A DNA stretch of 6,322 nucleotides from Syntrophomonadaceae bacterium (GCA_003562605.1 PWUG01000277.1:1-6322), one strand, 5' to 3'; positions 1 to 5,851 are shown, counted from the first letter of the stretch. Translations and numbers: made by a program. The notes: generated by a model not told the origin, from the sequence alone.

Positions 1-250
1 AACCCTTCAAGGCCAGGTTAATCGATTCAGTTACATTGCAAGTAAAAATTATCCTGGTAACATCTTCGATGTTGAAAAGATCGGCTAACAAAGATCTTGC
101 CTCGAAAACAATTCTGTCAGCTTTCCTGGCCAAACTATATGTTCCTCTTCCCGGACTTGCTCCGATATTTCTCTGAAAATTATCAACCGCTCTGTAGACC
201 TCTTCAGGTTTAGGATAAGAAGTCGCAGCATTATCAAAGTATACGCTCAA
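1..250 (-). CDS. Cysteine desulfurase-like class V aminotransferase (3' end outside window)
   Basis: This is the first 83 codons of a fold-type I PLP enzyme of the aminotransferase class V superfamily (cysteine desulfurase / selenocysteine lyase relatives). The N-terminus reads SVYFDNAATSYPKPEEVY, the family's opening 'YFDNAATS.PKP' motif, followed by NIGASPGRGTYSLAR and, near residues 70-82, TCNVTESINLAL, which aligns with the 'T.GATES.NLA' segment that lines the cofactor site. The very short N-terminus and the SPGRG stretch resemble the uncharacterised desulfurase-like subfamily that TIGRFAMs describes as am_tr_V_EGC (from memory). The PLP lysine and the reactive cysteine lie beyond the window, so activity cannot be judged. 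The start is TTG at 248-250, chosen because GGGAGG sits 8 bases upstream and no other start codon is near. It lies 98 bp downstream of an ArsR-type regulator on the same strand. Confidence 0.85.
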   Translation of the reverse strand, partial: MSVYFDNAATSYPKPEEVYRAVDNFQRNIGASPGRGTYSLARKADRIVFEARSLLADLFNIEDVTRIIFTCNVTESINLALKG

Positions 251-348
251 TTCTGCCGCCTCCCGGGAAAATAGCGCAAACTGATCCGTAAATTTTAAAC
301 AATTTATCCATTAATCATTACAAAAAAGCTTTGCAATCATAATCGAAC
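251..348 (-). other. Spacer between arsR-like gene and desulfurase-like gene
   Basis: These 98 bases are AT-rich and hold the Shine-Dalgarno site GGGAGG (259-264) of the desulfurase-like gene. I see no hairpin followed by a T-run, so read-through from the regulator gene is possible. A TTGCAA followed 17 bases later by TAATGG on the minus strand is too weak to call a promoter. Confidence 0.5.
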
Positions 349-657
349 TTAGGAAAATATTTCAGCTTTTTCCATCCAGATCTGCCTGGTTATATCAGCA
401 CAAAGATTTAGGATATCATAAATACGCGGATCGGCAACCCAGTAAATTACTTTTAAACCGTCTTTCCTGGACTGGAGAATTCCTTCCCTTTTTAAAGTTG
501 CAAGGTGACGTGAAACACTAGACTGCTCTATGTCGAGTGCAGGAATAATTTCACAGACACACCTCTCTCCCGCCTGTAACAAATCCATGATTTGCAACCG
601 GGTGGGATGGGTCAGAGCTTTCAAAAAATCGGCCTGTATGGCATACTGCTTATCCAT
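349..657 (-). CDS. ArsR/SmtB-family metal-responsive transcriptional repressor
   Basis: A 102-residue winged helix-turn-helix protein, the usual length for the ArsR/SmtB family, whose members repress their own operon and leave DNA when metal or metalloid is bound. Residues 10-28 (DFLKALTHPTRLQIMDLL) form the typical first helices. Residues 31-36 read ERCVCE, matching the CVC metal-binding motif in helix alpha-3 of ArsR/CadC-type sensors (C33 and C35). Residues 43-62 hold the recognition helix (IEQSSVSRHLATLKREGIL), and the wing follows at 63-74 (SRKDGLKVIYWV). A third cysteine, C86, lies in the C-terminal helix and could complete a site. Arsenite or another thiophilic ion is likely from family knowledge, but the inducer is not proven by sequence. 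The ATG at 657 is the only good start. A promoter with an overlapping inverted repeat lies upstream, pointing to autoregulation. Confidence 0.92.
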   Translation of the reverse strand: MDKQYAIQADFLKALTHPTRLQIMDLLQAGERCVCEIIPALDIEQSSVSRHLATLKREGILQSRKDGLKVIYWVADPRIYDILNLCADITRQIWMEKAEIFS

Positions 658-704
658 TAATTCTCACACCACCATCCTATTTTCAATTTTAAATTTTATA
701 AATG

Positions 705-723
705 TATATATGCTTATATATGC
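705..723. repeat. Two TATATATGC direct repeats, possible second operator
   Basis: TATATATGC occurs at 705-713 and again at 715-723, exactly 10 bp apart, about one helical turn. The second copy overlaps a perfect 12-bp palindrome, TATATGCATATA, at 717-728. The block lies around the predicted transcription start of the arsR-like gene, where a repressor could also bind. The sequence is low in complexity, so chance is a real alternative. Confidence 0.4.
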
Positions 724-725
724 AT

Positions 726-748
726 ATAGTATCATAGTCCGATACTAT
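726..748. promoter_or_regulatory. Perfect inverted repeat, likely ArsR-type operator
   Basis: ATAGTATC (726-733) and GATACTAT (741-748) are perfect 8-bp inverted arms separated by 7 bases. The repeat covers the -10 box and the whole spacer of the arsR-like gene's promoter and abuts the -35 box, the classic position for an autorepressor. ArsR-family operators are AT-rich imperfect dyads of similar span. Binding by the gene 70 bp downstream is an inference. Confidence 0.6.
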
Positions 749-754
749 CTTCAA
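726..754 (-). promoter_or_regulatory. Promoter of the arsR-like gene
   Basis: On the minus strand TTGAAG (749-754) is followed after 17 bases by TACTAT (726-731), a good sigma-A type -35/-10 pair with ideal spacing. Transcription would start near 719, giving a leader of about 60 bases before the ATG at 657. Confidence 0.65.
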
Positions 755-794
755 CCAAAAGATTATTCTATTACAACCGATCCTTGGTAAAAAA

Positions 795-820
795 TACCCG
801 GTGCCATAAATCACCGGGTA
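795..820 (-). terminator. Rho-independent terminator of the lemA-DUF2207 operon
   Basis: A perfect 9-bp stem, TACCCGGTG (795-803) with CACCGGGTA (812-820), has an 8-base loop. On the minus strand it is followed by six T residues (789-794). It lies about 30 bases after the TGA of the DUF2207 gene, so it ends that transcript and insulates the arsR-like promoter downstream. Confidence 0.88.
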
Positions 821-848
821 CATTGGATTTTAGTTTAACTGGACTTTC

Positions 849-2690
849 TCAGCGGGCGCCGCCGCCCCCTCCACCTCCGCCGCCACCTCCGCCACCGGAG
901 AAGCCGCCTCCACCCCCGGAGCCGGAAGAAGAAGCTGATCGGAACGCTGTTTTAAAGGATTGATCCATGCTTGAAGTAAAATTGTTAAAACTTGAAGGAT
1001 TTGCCGCCATAAAACCGTAAGCCGGCCATACACGGTAGGAATCGCTTTTCAACTCCGGATACACCAGGTGCAGCTGCTCCATCACTTCTTTGGCTACCCC
1101 AAGGGTCACGGCAAAAACCAGGTAATGCTCCCACACTACAAGCGATGGTATCGTAGAGCGATCAAGTTGCGAGAAATGCTGCAAAAACTTTTTGAATGCT
1201 CGCCATTTGGCATAATGATCGGCCCCTTTAGCGGTAAGTCTCTTCATCAGGGCAAAACCGATAGTCATAACAAAACCACCTGAAATTGCAGCAACGCCGG
1301 TAACATGCATTTTCAACAAGAAAAAAAGAAAGCTGATAATCACCAAACCTGCGCCTGTAATAATGCCTGGCCAGTAAACACTTTTAAAGAATTTATGTTT
1401 TTCCGATTCTTTCTTGATACTCTCCGTCCATTTTTTATAAAAGCTGGCGGTGCTTACCCGCTGTTTCTTGCCATATTCCTCAATTTCACGCATGGTCGTT
1501 CCGCCGGGTAAGCTTTTGCCAACCGACTCAAAGATAAAGGATTTAAGTTCCTGTTCATGTTTAGCCAGGAGATCTTTCCCCTCAGCGGGAATAATCCGGT
1601 AATCTGTGAACTGACGCTTGAAGATCCAACCGCTTTCACCCTGGTATTCTTCGAGCTTCAGATGCCTCCTGCGGGCAAGATCCATAACTGTTGCCGTAAA
1701 ATCTTCGGGAGTTGTTCTGCCGAGGCGTACCAGGTAACCGGCCTCGGCTGGAGAGTAATCACCGGGCAGTTCGCGGTAGTAATCTCCTTTGTAGGCGTCC
1801 GGTGATCTTCTCGAGCGAATCTTCATCACAAAATAGTAGATCAGTAAGGCTATCAGCAGCACCGGGCCGAAAATATAATCGACCCTGGCCACAGTCCGTC
1901 TCAGGTTGGCTTCCCGGGCCCATCTTTCTTCATCTGCAAGCATTCCCGGCAACCCATCAATGCCGCTGTAATTATAGGCCTGCGGGACCAATTCCACCGG
2001 AAAAGCAACCCGTCCTTCCAGGAAAGTCTGTGCCGGCAAACCTTCGATTTCCCAGGTTACCAAAGTCGGGCTGACGATAGTTACATCGCCGTGCAAAGGG
2101 CCATGACCCCACGCCCTGATGTCGTCTGCGGCCGCACCCCCGGGGAGGTTTAGTTTAACAAGGGCATAGGCTGTCCGTTCACCCCACTCACCCCCGATAA
2201 ACTGCCAGTAAATCTCAGCCACATCTTCATGTACAAGCACTGCATTAGCAACAACATATTCGATGATAAAAGTTCTGTCCTCGTTTTGGGCTTCGAAGCT
2301 CCAGTCTATGTAGACCAGATCCGGTTCATATTTCACGTAGAATATTCCGGGAATGTCCTGGGTACCGACAGGCATTTCCCGATATGGTTCATGCCGTTCT
2401 CCAACTTTAATATTCCTGATTACCGCATTTTGTTTCAGGTAAATATAAGCCCAGGCACCTCTATAGCGACCATTAAAACGAAAAGTACGCTCTTCCGTTA
2501 CTTTCATCGATCCGTCTGAATTTATTTCAGCTTCAATAACTACTGAGGGGAAATAGAAAGAGCGGTCATCCTGTGCACCGACAACAGCCGGATACAACAA
2601 ATTAACCGCCGTTGGGACAAAAACCATAAGCAGCACAACATAGAGTATTTTAAGAGAGCTAAGCCTAATTAACTCTTTCAACTGCAGCAA
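849..2690 (-). CDS. DUF2207 membrane protein with glycine-only C-terminal tail
   Basis: A 613-residue protein of the DUF2207 family (E. coli YciQ-like), commonly found next to lemA; biochemical role unknown. A hydrophobic segment at about 13-39 is a signal peptide or anchor. Residues 45-235 form the extracytoplasmic beta-rich DUF2207 domain (VVIEAEINSDGSMKVTEERTF near its start). A transmembrane helix lies at 272-290, a cytoplasmic region with PAEAGYL at 314-320 follows, and two more helices lie at about 439-460 and 462-482. The segment WEHYLVFAVTLGVAKEV (520-536) matches the family's conserved 'Y..A..LGVA' stretch. The tail is SGSGGGGGFS and then 13 glycines, ending in AR. The first possible start after an in-frame stop is TTG at 2690, two bases after the lemA stop; TTG at codon 4, ten bases after AGG, is an alternative. 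It is probably translationally coupled to lemA. Confidence 0.88.
   Translation of the reverse strand: MLQLKELIRLSSLKILYVVLLMVFVPTAVNLLYPAVVGAQDDRSFYFPSVVIEAEINSDGSMKVTEERTFRFNGRYRGAWAYIYLKQNAVIRNIKVGERHEPYREMPVGTQDIPGIFYVKYEPDLVYIDWSFEAQNEDRTFIIEYVVANAVLVHEDVAEIYWQFIGGEWGERTAYALVKLNLPGGAAADDIRAWGHGPLHGDVTIVSPTLVTWEIEGLPAQTFLEGRVAFPVELVPQAYNYSGIDGLPGMLADEERWAREANLRRTVARVDYIFGPVLLIALLIYYFVMKIRSRRSPDAYKGDYYRELPGDYSPAEAGYLVRLGRTTPEDFTATVMDLARRRHLKLEEYQGESGWIFKRQFTDYRIIPAEGKDLLAKHEQELKSFIFESVGKSLPGGTTMREIEEYGKKQRVSTASFYKKWTESIKKESEKHKFFKSVYWPGIITGAGLVIISFLFFLLKMHVTGVAAISGGFVMTIGFALMKRLTAKGADHYAKWRAFKKFLQHFSQLDRSTIPSLVVWEHYLVFAVTLGVAKEVMEQLHLVYPELKSDSYRVWPAYGFMAANPSSFNNFTSSMDQSFKTAFRSASSSGSGGGGGFSGGGGGGGGGGGGGAR
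871..894. repeat. 12-bp tandem repeat encoding the glycine tail
   Basis: CCACCTCCGCCG (871-882) is followed directly by CCACCTCCGCCA (883-894), differing only in the last base. The pair sits inside a wider run of GGN glycine codons (about 854-896) read on the minus strand. Each unit encodes four glycines, so gain or loss of a unit would change tail length without shifting the frame. Confidence 0.7.
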
Positions 2691-2692
2691 AC

Positions 2693-3241
2693 CTAAAACT
2701 CGACTTTCACTGGTTCACGGGCTGCTGCTTCATCAATGTTAAAATAATCCTCTTTATGGAAACCAAACATTCCGGCGATCAGCACAGTCGGGAAACGCTG
2801 GATAGTCGTGTTATAACTCATAACTGTATCGTTATAAAATTGTCTCGAGAAAGCAATTTTCCCCTCCGTATTCGTCAGTTCTTCCTGGAGTTGACGAAAA
2901 TTGGCATCGGCTTTGAGCTCCGGATAGCTTTCTGCAACTGCGAAAAGAGATTTCAACGCGCCGGTAAGCATATTTTCAGCGCCGGCCTGCTCGTTAACAT
3001 CTTTTGCCTGGATGGCCATATTTCGGGCCTGGGTTACCTTTTCGAAAGTTTCACGCTCATGCGTGGCGTAACCCTTTACGGTATTGACAAGGTTGGGAAT
3101 TAAATCGTAGCGCCTTTTTAACTGAACCTCAATCTGTGACCAGGCGTTTTTAATCCGTTGACGCAGGGTTACCAGGCGGTTATAGGTTCCGATAAAAAAT
3201 ACAGCTATTATCGCAATTATAACTAATACTATCCACAACAT
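2693..3241 (-). CDS. lemA: LemA family protein
   Basis: A 182-residue LemA protein, the normal family length. One N-terminal transmembrane helix at about residues 2-18 anchors it in the membrane. It is followed by the long helical LemA domain: [20 protein letters not shown] (20-39), then [19 protein letters not shown] (41-59) with the family's hallmark 'RR.DLIPNLV', and [13 protein letters not shown]. Further signatures are ARxFYNxxVxxYN-like [13 protein letters not shown] (132-144) and the C-terminal FGFHKEDYF (159-167). The biochemical role of LemA is not settled. The ATG at 3241 is preceded by GGGAG at a 9-base spacing. The gene has its own promoter and is followed two bases after its TAG by the DUF2207 gene, the partnership seen in many bacteria. 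Confidence 0.95.
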   Translation of the reverse strand: MLWIVLVIIAIIAVFFIGTYNRLVTLRQRIKNAWSQIEVQLKRRYDLIPNLVNTVKGYATHERETFEKVTQARNMAIQAKDVNEQAGAENMLTGALKSLFAVAESYPELKADANFRQLQEELTNTEGKIAFSRQFYNDTVMSYNTTIQRFPTVLIAGMFGFHKEDYFNIDEAAAREPVKVEF

Positions 3242-3327
3242 TCAGGTCATCTCCCTTTTACAATATAGTTATTGACAAGATATTCGCAATATTTATCGTT
3301 TTTCCTGCACTACATTATTACAGACAA

Positions 3328-3356
3328 AATATAATTTATAACCGGATAAATATCAA
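3328..3356 (-). promoter_or_regulatory. Promoter of lemA-DUF2207 operon
   Basis: On the minus strand TTGATA (3351-3356) is followed after 17 bases by TATATT (3328-3333), a strong sigma-A type match. The -35 box overlaps the TGA stop codon of the upstream GTPase gene. Transcription would start near 3321, leaving a leader of about 80 bases. No terminator for the GTPase gene is seen here, so some read-through is possible. Confidence 0.6.
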
Positions 3357-4318
3357 AGCTGCAGTTCGACAATGTCGCCATCTTCCAAAATATAATCGCG
3401 GGATACAGCCTGGCCTTCAAACCTGGAAGAGCCCCAGACCAGGGCGCTCTTGAGATTTTTGGGGAAATCTTTATGAACCATGGCTGCAAAATCAAGGACA
3501 TTACTTCCGGTTTTTAAAATAAAGGGCCGTTCCAGGTCAGCTTCGCGCCCGGAAGCTTTACCGTATACCCTGATAATATCCAGCATAATATAAATTCTTT
3601 CTTTCAATTCTTCCAACCCGTAGCCGCTTGCAGAAACTTTCAAAAACTCAAGATCCGGCATTAGATCTTTTAAAACCTCAATGTTTTCTTCAGCTTCAGG
3701 ATTATCGATCTTATTGGCTAAAACCAGAAATGGAAGCGGGGCAATTATTTCTCCTTCACCATGGCGATCGATTACTTCCCGTTCCATCAGGATCTGCATA
3801 ATTCCTTCAAGCTGTTCAAGGCACTCGGCTGTAGAAACATCGACTATTACAAGCAGTGCGTCAGCTTCTTTGAAGGTCCCGATCAAGCCGGAGGGAACAT
3901 TATCCAGTGATAACGGAGGGGTATCAACCAGTTGAATGAAAGTATCCTTATAAGGCATCATCCCTGCCATCGGTAAAGCCGTTGTAAAGGGATATTCAGC
4001 CACCTTTACCCTGGCTCGTGTTAAAACTCCAACCAGGGATGATTTGCCTGTATTGGGATAGCCGGCTAATACAACCTGTCCGGCTCCCTGTTTTTCAACC
4101 CCAAAAGGGTCGAACCCTTTGGATTGTTTTCTCTTTTTCCCTTCTTCTTTAAAACGGGCTATACGCTTTTTAATGTCGCCCTGGAGCTTTTCGGTTCCCT
4201 TGTGTTTCGGGATAACTTTCAGCATTTCCTGCAGGGCATCGATGCGTTCTTCGGGAGTACGCGCTTGACGGTATTTTTCTTCTGCGGCATAATACTGCGG
4301 CGTAAGATTGGCAGGCAA
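3353..4318 (-). CDS. DRG-like GTPase with C-terminal TGS domain
   Basis: A 321-residue P-loop GTPase of the Obg/DRG branch, probably ribosome- or RNA-associated by family knowledge. An N-terminal helical region (residues 12-66), including IPKHKGTEKLQGDIKKRIA, resembles the 'TPKNKATE.HLG.LKAKLA' segment of archaeal and eukaryotic DRG proteins. The GTPase domain has G1 GYPNTGKSS (86-94), G2 at FTT (111-113), G3 DTPP (132-135), G4 NKID (202-205) and G5 SAS (229-231). The C-terminal part, about 246-321, is a TGS domain ending in SRDYILEDGDIVEL. G3 is odd: the glycine of DxxG is proline. The start is TTG (4316-4318), chosen because GGGGAGG lies about 7 bases upstream. The gene is divergent from the tRNA and precedes lemA, with no sign of a functional link to either. 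The specific cellular role is unknown. Confidence 0.9.
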   Translation of the reverse strand: MPANLTPQYYAAEEKYRQARTPEERIDALQEMLKVIPKHKGTEKLQGDIKKRIARFKEEGKKRKQSKGFDPFGVEKQGAGQVVLAGYPNTGKSSLVGVLTRARVKVAEYPFTTALPMAGMMPYKDTFIQLVDTPPLSLDNVPSGLIGTFKEADALLVIVDVSTAECLEQLEGIMQILMEREVIDRHGEGEIIAPLPFLVLANKIDNPEAEENIEVLKDLMPDLEFLKVSASGYGLEELKERIYIMLDIIRVYGKASGREADLERPFILKTGSNVLDFAAMVHKDFPKNLKSALVWGSSRFEGQAVSRDYILEDGDIVELQL

Positions 4319-4351
4319 TGTAGTTCCTCCCCAAGGTCAGAATGCATTTAC

Positions 4352-4360
4352 ATAATAGCA
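4352..4360 (-). promoter_or_regulatory. Extended -10 promoter of the GTPase gene
   Basis: On the minus strand TGCTATTAT provides an extended -10 element (TGn then TATTAT, 4352-4357). No convincing -35 box lies 17 bases upstream, as is common for extended -10 promoters. Transcription would start near 4345, about 26 bases before the TTG start, leaving room for the GGGGAGG ribosome-binding site. Confidence 0.45.
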
Positions 4361-4401
4361 CAGAAAGAGTAAAATTTATAGATTTGCAGGCTCCGTTTTC
4401 C

Positions 4402-4431
4402 TTGACATTACAATCAAGATAGTGCTAAAAT
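4402..4431 (+). promoter_or_regulatory. Promoter of tRNA-Val
   Basis: A consensus TTGACA (4402-4407) is followed after 18 bases by TAAAAT (4426-4431), with a predicted start near 4438, about 14 bases before the mature tRNA. A perfect -35 is expected for a stable RNA gene. Confidence 0.75.
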
Positions 4432-4451
4432 ATCTCTGCGCTTATATGCTT

Positions 4452-4526
4452 GCGCCTGTAGCTCAGGGGGAGAGCGCCTGCTTGACACGCAGGAGGCCCG
4501 TGGTTCAAAACCACGCAGGCGCACCA
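4452..4526 (+). tRNA. tRNA-Val (anticodon GAC), CCA encoded
   Basis: A full cloverleaf can be folded. The acceptor stem is GCGCCTG (4452-4458) with CAGGCGC (4516-4522). The D stem is GCTC with GAGC (4461-4475). The anticodon stem is CCTGC with GCAGG (4477-4493), with loop TTGACAC giving anticodon GAC at 4484-4486, which reads the valine codons GUC and GUU. The variable loop has five bases (4494-4498). The T stem is CGTGG with CCACG around the loop TTCAAAA (4499-4515). The discriminator is A and CCA is encoded at 4524-4526. All stems are fully paired. The tRNA stands alone, with its own promoter and terminator. Confidence 0.97.
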
Positions 4527-4528
4527 CT

Positions 4529-4559
4529 AAAAAACCGGGGAAGATCTTCCCGGTTTTTT
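4529..4559. terminator. Bidirectional terminator between tRNA-Val and the winged-helix gene
   Basis: An A-run followed by CCGGGGAAG (4529-4543) pairs with CTTCCCGG and a T-run (4546-4559), with one unpaired G and a tiny loop. With A6 on one side and T6 on the other it can terminate in both directions. It begins two bases after the tRNA CCA on the plus strand and lies 17 bases beyond the stop of the minus-strand gene ending at 4577. Confidence 0.9.
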
Positions 4560-4576
4560 AATTAAAGCAAAAGATA

Positions 4577-4918
4577 CTATTGCCGGTTAACTTTTTTAAT
4601 AACATAGACATCGCCAGGTTTTTCAATAAGCAGCTTATGTGTTTTTAACATCCTGCCAATAAAAAGATCAAAGGCATCTGGTTCTAATGCTGTTATATCT
4701 CGAAGTTTCTCTCTACTTATCAAGCCATTAATATTAATATAAGTAACCACTTTGCCAATTAGCTTTTTTTCAAACTCAGCAATGAATAAGTTTGCCTTTT
4801 TTGTAATATAAGTGGGATCATATTCTCCTAAATAACCTTCCTTCACAAGCCATGCTGTTTTTTCATCATTTAATATAGTCGTTTTGAAAAGCTGCACATA
4901 GATTTGGTTTTCATTCAC
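4577..4918 (-). CDS. Uncharacterised 113-residue protein, winged-helix-like C-terminus
   Basis: I do not recognise this family. The start is taken as GTG (4916-4918) because AGGTGAT, a long match to the 16S anti-Shine-Dalgarno, sits directly upstream, with AGG 7 bases from the start. The product begins MNENQIYVQLF. An ATG 5 codons upstream (4931-4933) and one at 5014 are alternatives with poorer ribosome-binding sites. Residues 35-60 look helical and charged. Residues about 62-108 (NGLISREKLRDITAL, then FDLFIGRMLKTHKLLIEKPGDVYVI) have the shape of a winged helix: two short helices, a recognition-type helix and a beta hairpin. There is no signal peptide or membrane segment. The gene looks AT-richer than lemA and DUF2207. 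It follows the Dam-like methylase by 123 bp with no terminator between, so a DNA-binding role beside the methylase is a guess from position and fold only. Confidence 0.7.
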   Translation of the reverse strand: MNENQIYVQLFKTTILNDEKTAWLVKEGYLGEYDPTYITKKANLFIAEFEKKLIGKVVTYININGLISREKLRDITALEPDAFDLFIGRMLKTHKLLIEKPGDVYVIKKVNRQ

Positions 4919-5041
4919 ATTATCACCTTCCTTCATTAACCCTTGCCGCTCCCAACTGATACCTGCCGGCCCCACCCGAAGCGTTCCATTGAAAATTGTT
5001 AATTGAGGCTGCATATACTCTTAATAATGCTCACCCAGCCG
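4919..5041 (-). other. Gap between methylase and winged-helix gene
   Basis: These 123 bases contain the ribosome-binding site of the downstream gene. The downstream frame stays open up to an ATG at 5014, preceded by an in-frame TAA, but only a poorly spaced AAGAG precedes that ATG, so it is probably chance. No terminator hairpin or convincing promoter is visible. Confidence 0.5.
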
Positions 5042-5851
5042 CTACAAACCCTTCACTGCAAGGACTTCTTTTGCCGGGGAACGTTCGCCTGTGCAACTTA
5101 TCCTGCGGGGTGCATCCAGATAAAACAGTTTAAAACCCAGGTTTTGGTACAGACTAATCACGCGCTCAGTCGCCTGGTTGGATAGAAGAACAGGTCCGCT
5201 ATGTCTTGAAAGCCAAACTCCCAGCCGCACCTGGTCTTCCCAGCAAAAATCCTTCTCTGAGTATTGTGTAAAATCTACATCATAGGGCGGATCGGCATAG
5301 ATAAAGTCGTCCTTATTTATATTTAGCTCTTCAAAATCCCTGGACTGAAAGATCCAGTTTTCAAATAACAATGCATAATGTTTAAAATCACGGCGGTAAT
5401 TAATTTTTTTATAACTTCCAAAGGGGACATTGAAAAAGCCTTTTTTGTTAAAACGGCAGAGTCCGTTGTAACCTGTGCGATTAAGGTAGTAGAATAACTC
5501 TGCCGATTCTGCCGAAAGATGTTTTCCTTCTTTTATTAGGCCATTGAATTTATTACGATATATATAATAGAGTTCTTTGTCGTTTTCCAGGGCAATTTGA
5601 AAAGAAAGGCCCAATTTAATTTGTATGAATAAATTAATCAGATGCGGGTTTATATCATTGAGGAGCGCCCGGGCAGGCAGCAATCCGAGGGATACAGCAA
5701 GCCCGCCGCAAAAAGGTTCGACTAAACGGCGGGCACGATGTTCTTTCCATAAAGGCAGCAGATGAGGCACCAGCCAACGTTTGCCGCCGGCCCATTTAAG
5801 AGGCGGCTTTAAATTGCCATTGCAATCTGCCTGATCAGCATTCTTTTTCAT
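5042..5851 (-). CDS. dam: Dam-type DNA adenine N6-methyltransferase (D12 class)
   Basis: A 269-residue class alpha (D12) methyltransferase that transfers a methyl group from S-adenosylmethionine to adenine N6, very likely in GATC. Motif X is PLKWAGGKRWL (17-27), motif I is VEPFCGGLA (44-52) followed by NDINPHLI (65-72), and the catalytic motif IV is DPPY (187-190). The target-recognition segment NRTGYNGLCRFN (124-135) with FFNVPFGSYK (139-148) closely follows E. coli Dam and DpnM. LSNQ (223-226) and RRISCTGERSPAKEVLA (249-265) match the family's C-terminal signature. Length is normal (about 270-280). The ATG at 5851 is preceded by AAGGAT at about 6 bases. It starts 45 bp after the MmgE/PrpD gene with no terminator and only a very weak promoter candidate in the gap. 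No endonuclease gene is visible, so it is either an orphan methylase or one half of a system extending elsewhere. Confidence 0.93.
   Translation of the reverse strand: MKKNADQADCNGNLKPPLKWAGGKRWLVPHLLPLWKEHRARRLVEPFCGGLAVSLGLLPARALLNDINPHLINLFIQIKLGLSFQIALENDKELYYIYRNKFNGLIKEGKHLSAESAELFYYLNRTGYNGLCRFNKKGFFNVPFGSYKKINYRRDFKHYALLFENWIFQSRDFEELNINKDDFIYADPPYDVDFTQYSEKDFCWEDQVRLGVWLSRHSGPVLLSNQATERVISLYQNLGFKLFYLDAPRRISCTGERSPAKEVLAVKGL

Noticed and set aside
830..1033. 67-codon open frame overlapping the DUF2207 glycine tail
   Set aside because: It is another frame of the glycine repeat; the alanine/proline-rich composition is explained by GC-rich repeat DNA, and there is no ribosome-binding site or family resemblance.
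1712..2074. 120-codon plus-strand open frame inside the DUF2207 gene
   Set aside because: It lies wholly antisense to a well-supported coding region and the product resembles no family I know.
3253..3279. TTGACA on the plus strand and TATATT on the minus strand near the lemA start as a promoter
   Set aside because: The minus-strand -10 would put the transcription start within the lemA Shine-Dalgarno site, and the plus-strand TTGACA has no -10 partner or downstream plus-strand gene.
3334..3350. ATTTAT/ATAAAT hairpin as a terminator for the GTPase gene
   Set aside because: The stem is only six AT pairs with no clean T-run after it, and the sequence is better explained as the spacer of the lemA promoter.
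4504..4526. tRNA-Val 3' end as an attachment site for an integrated element carrying the methylase pair
   Set aside because: No second copy of the tRNA 3' sequence and no integrase gene are visible in the window; the tRNA is intact with its own terminator.
4919..5014. Upstream extension of the winged-helix-like gene to an ATG at 5014
   Set aside because: The added 32 residues have no clear ribosome-binding site at the ATG, whereas GTG at 4918 has AGGTGAT at ideal spacing. The stretch looks like a chance open frame in the gap.
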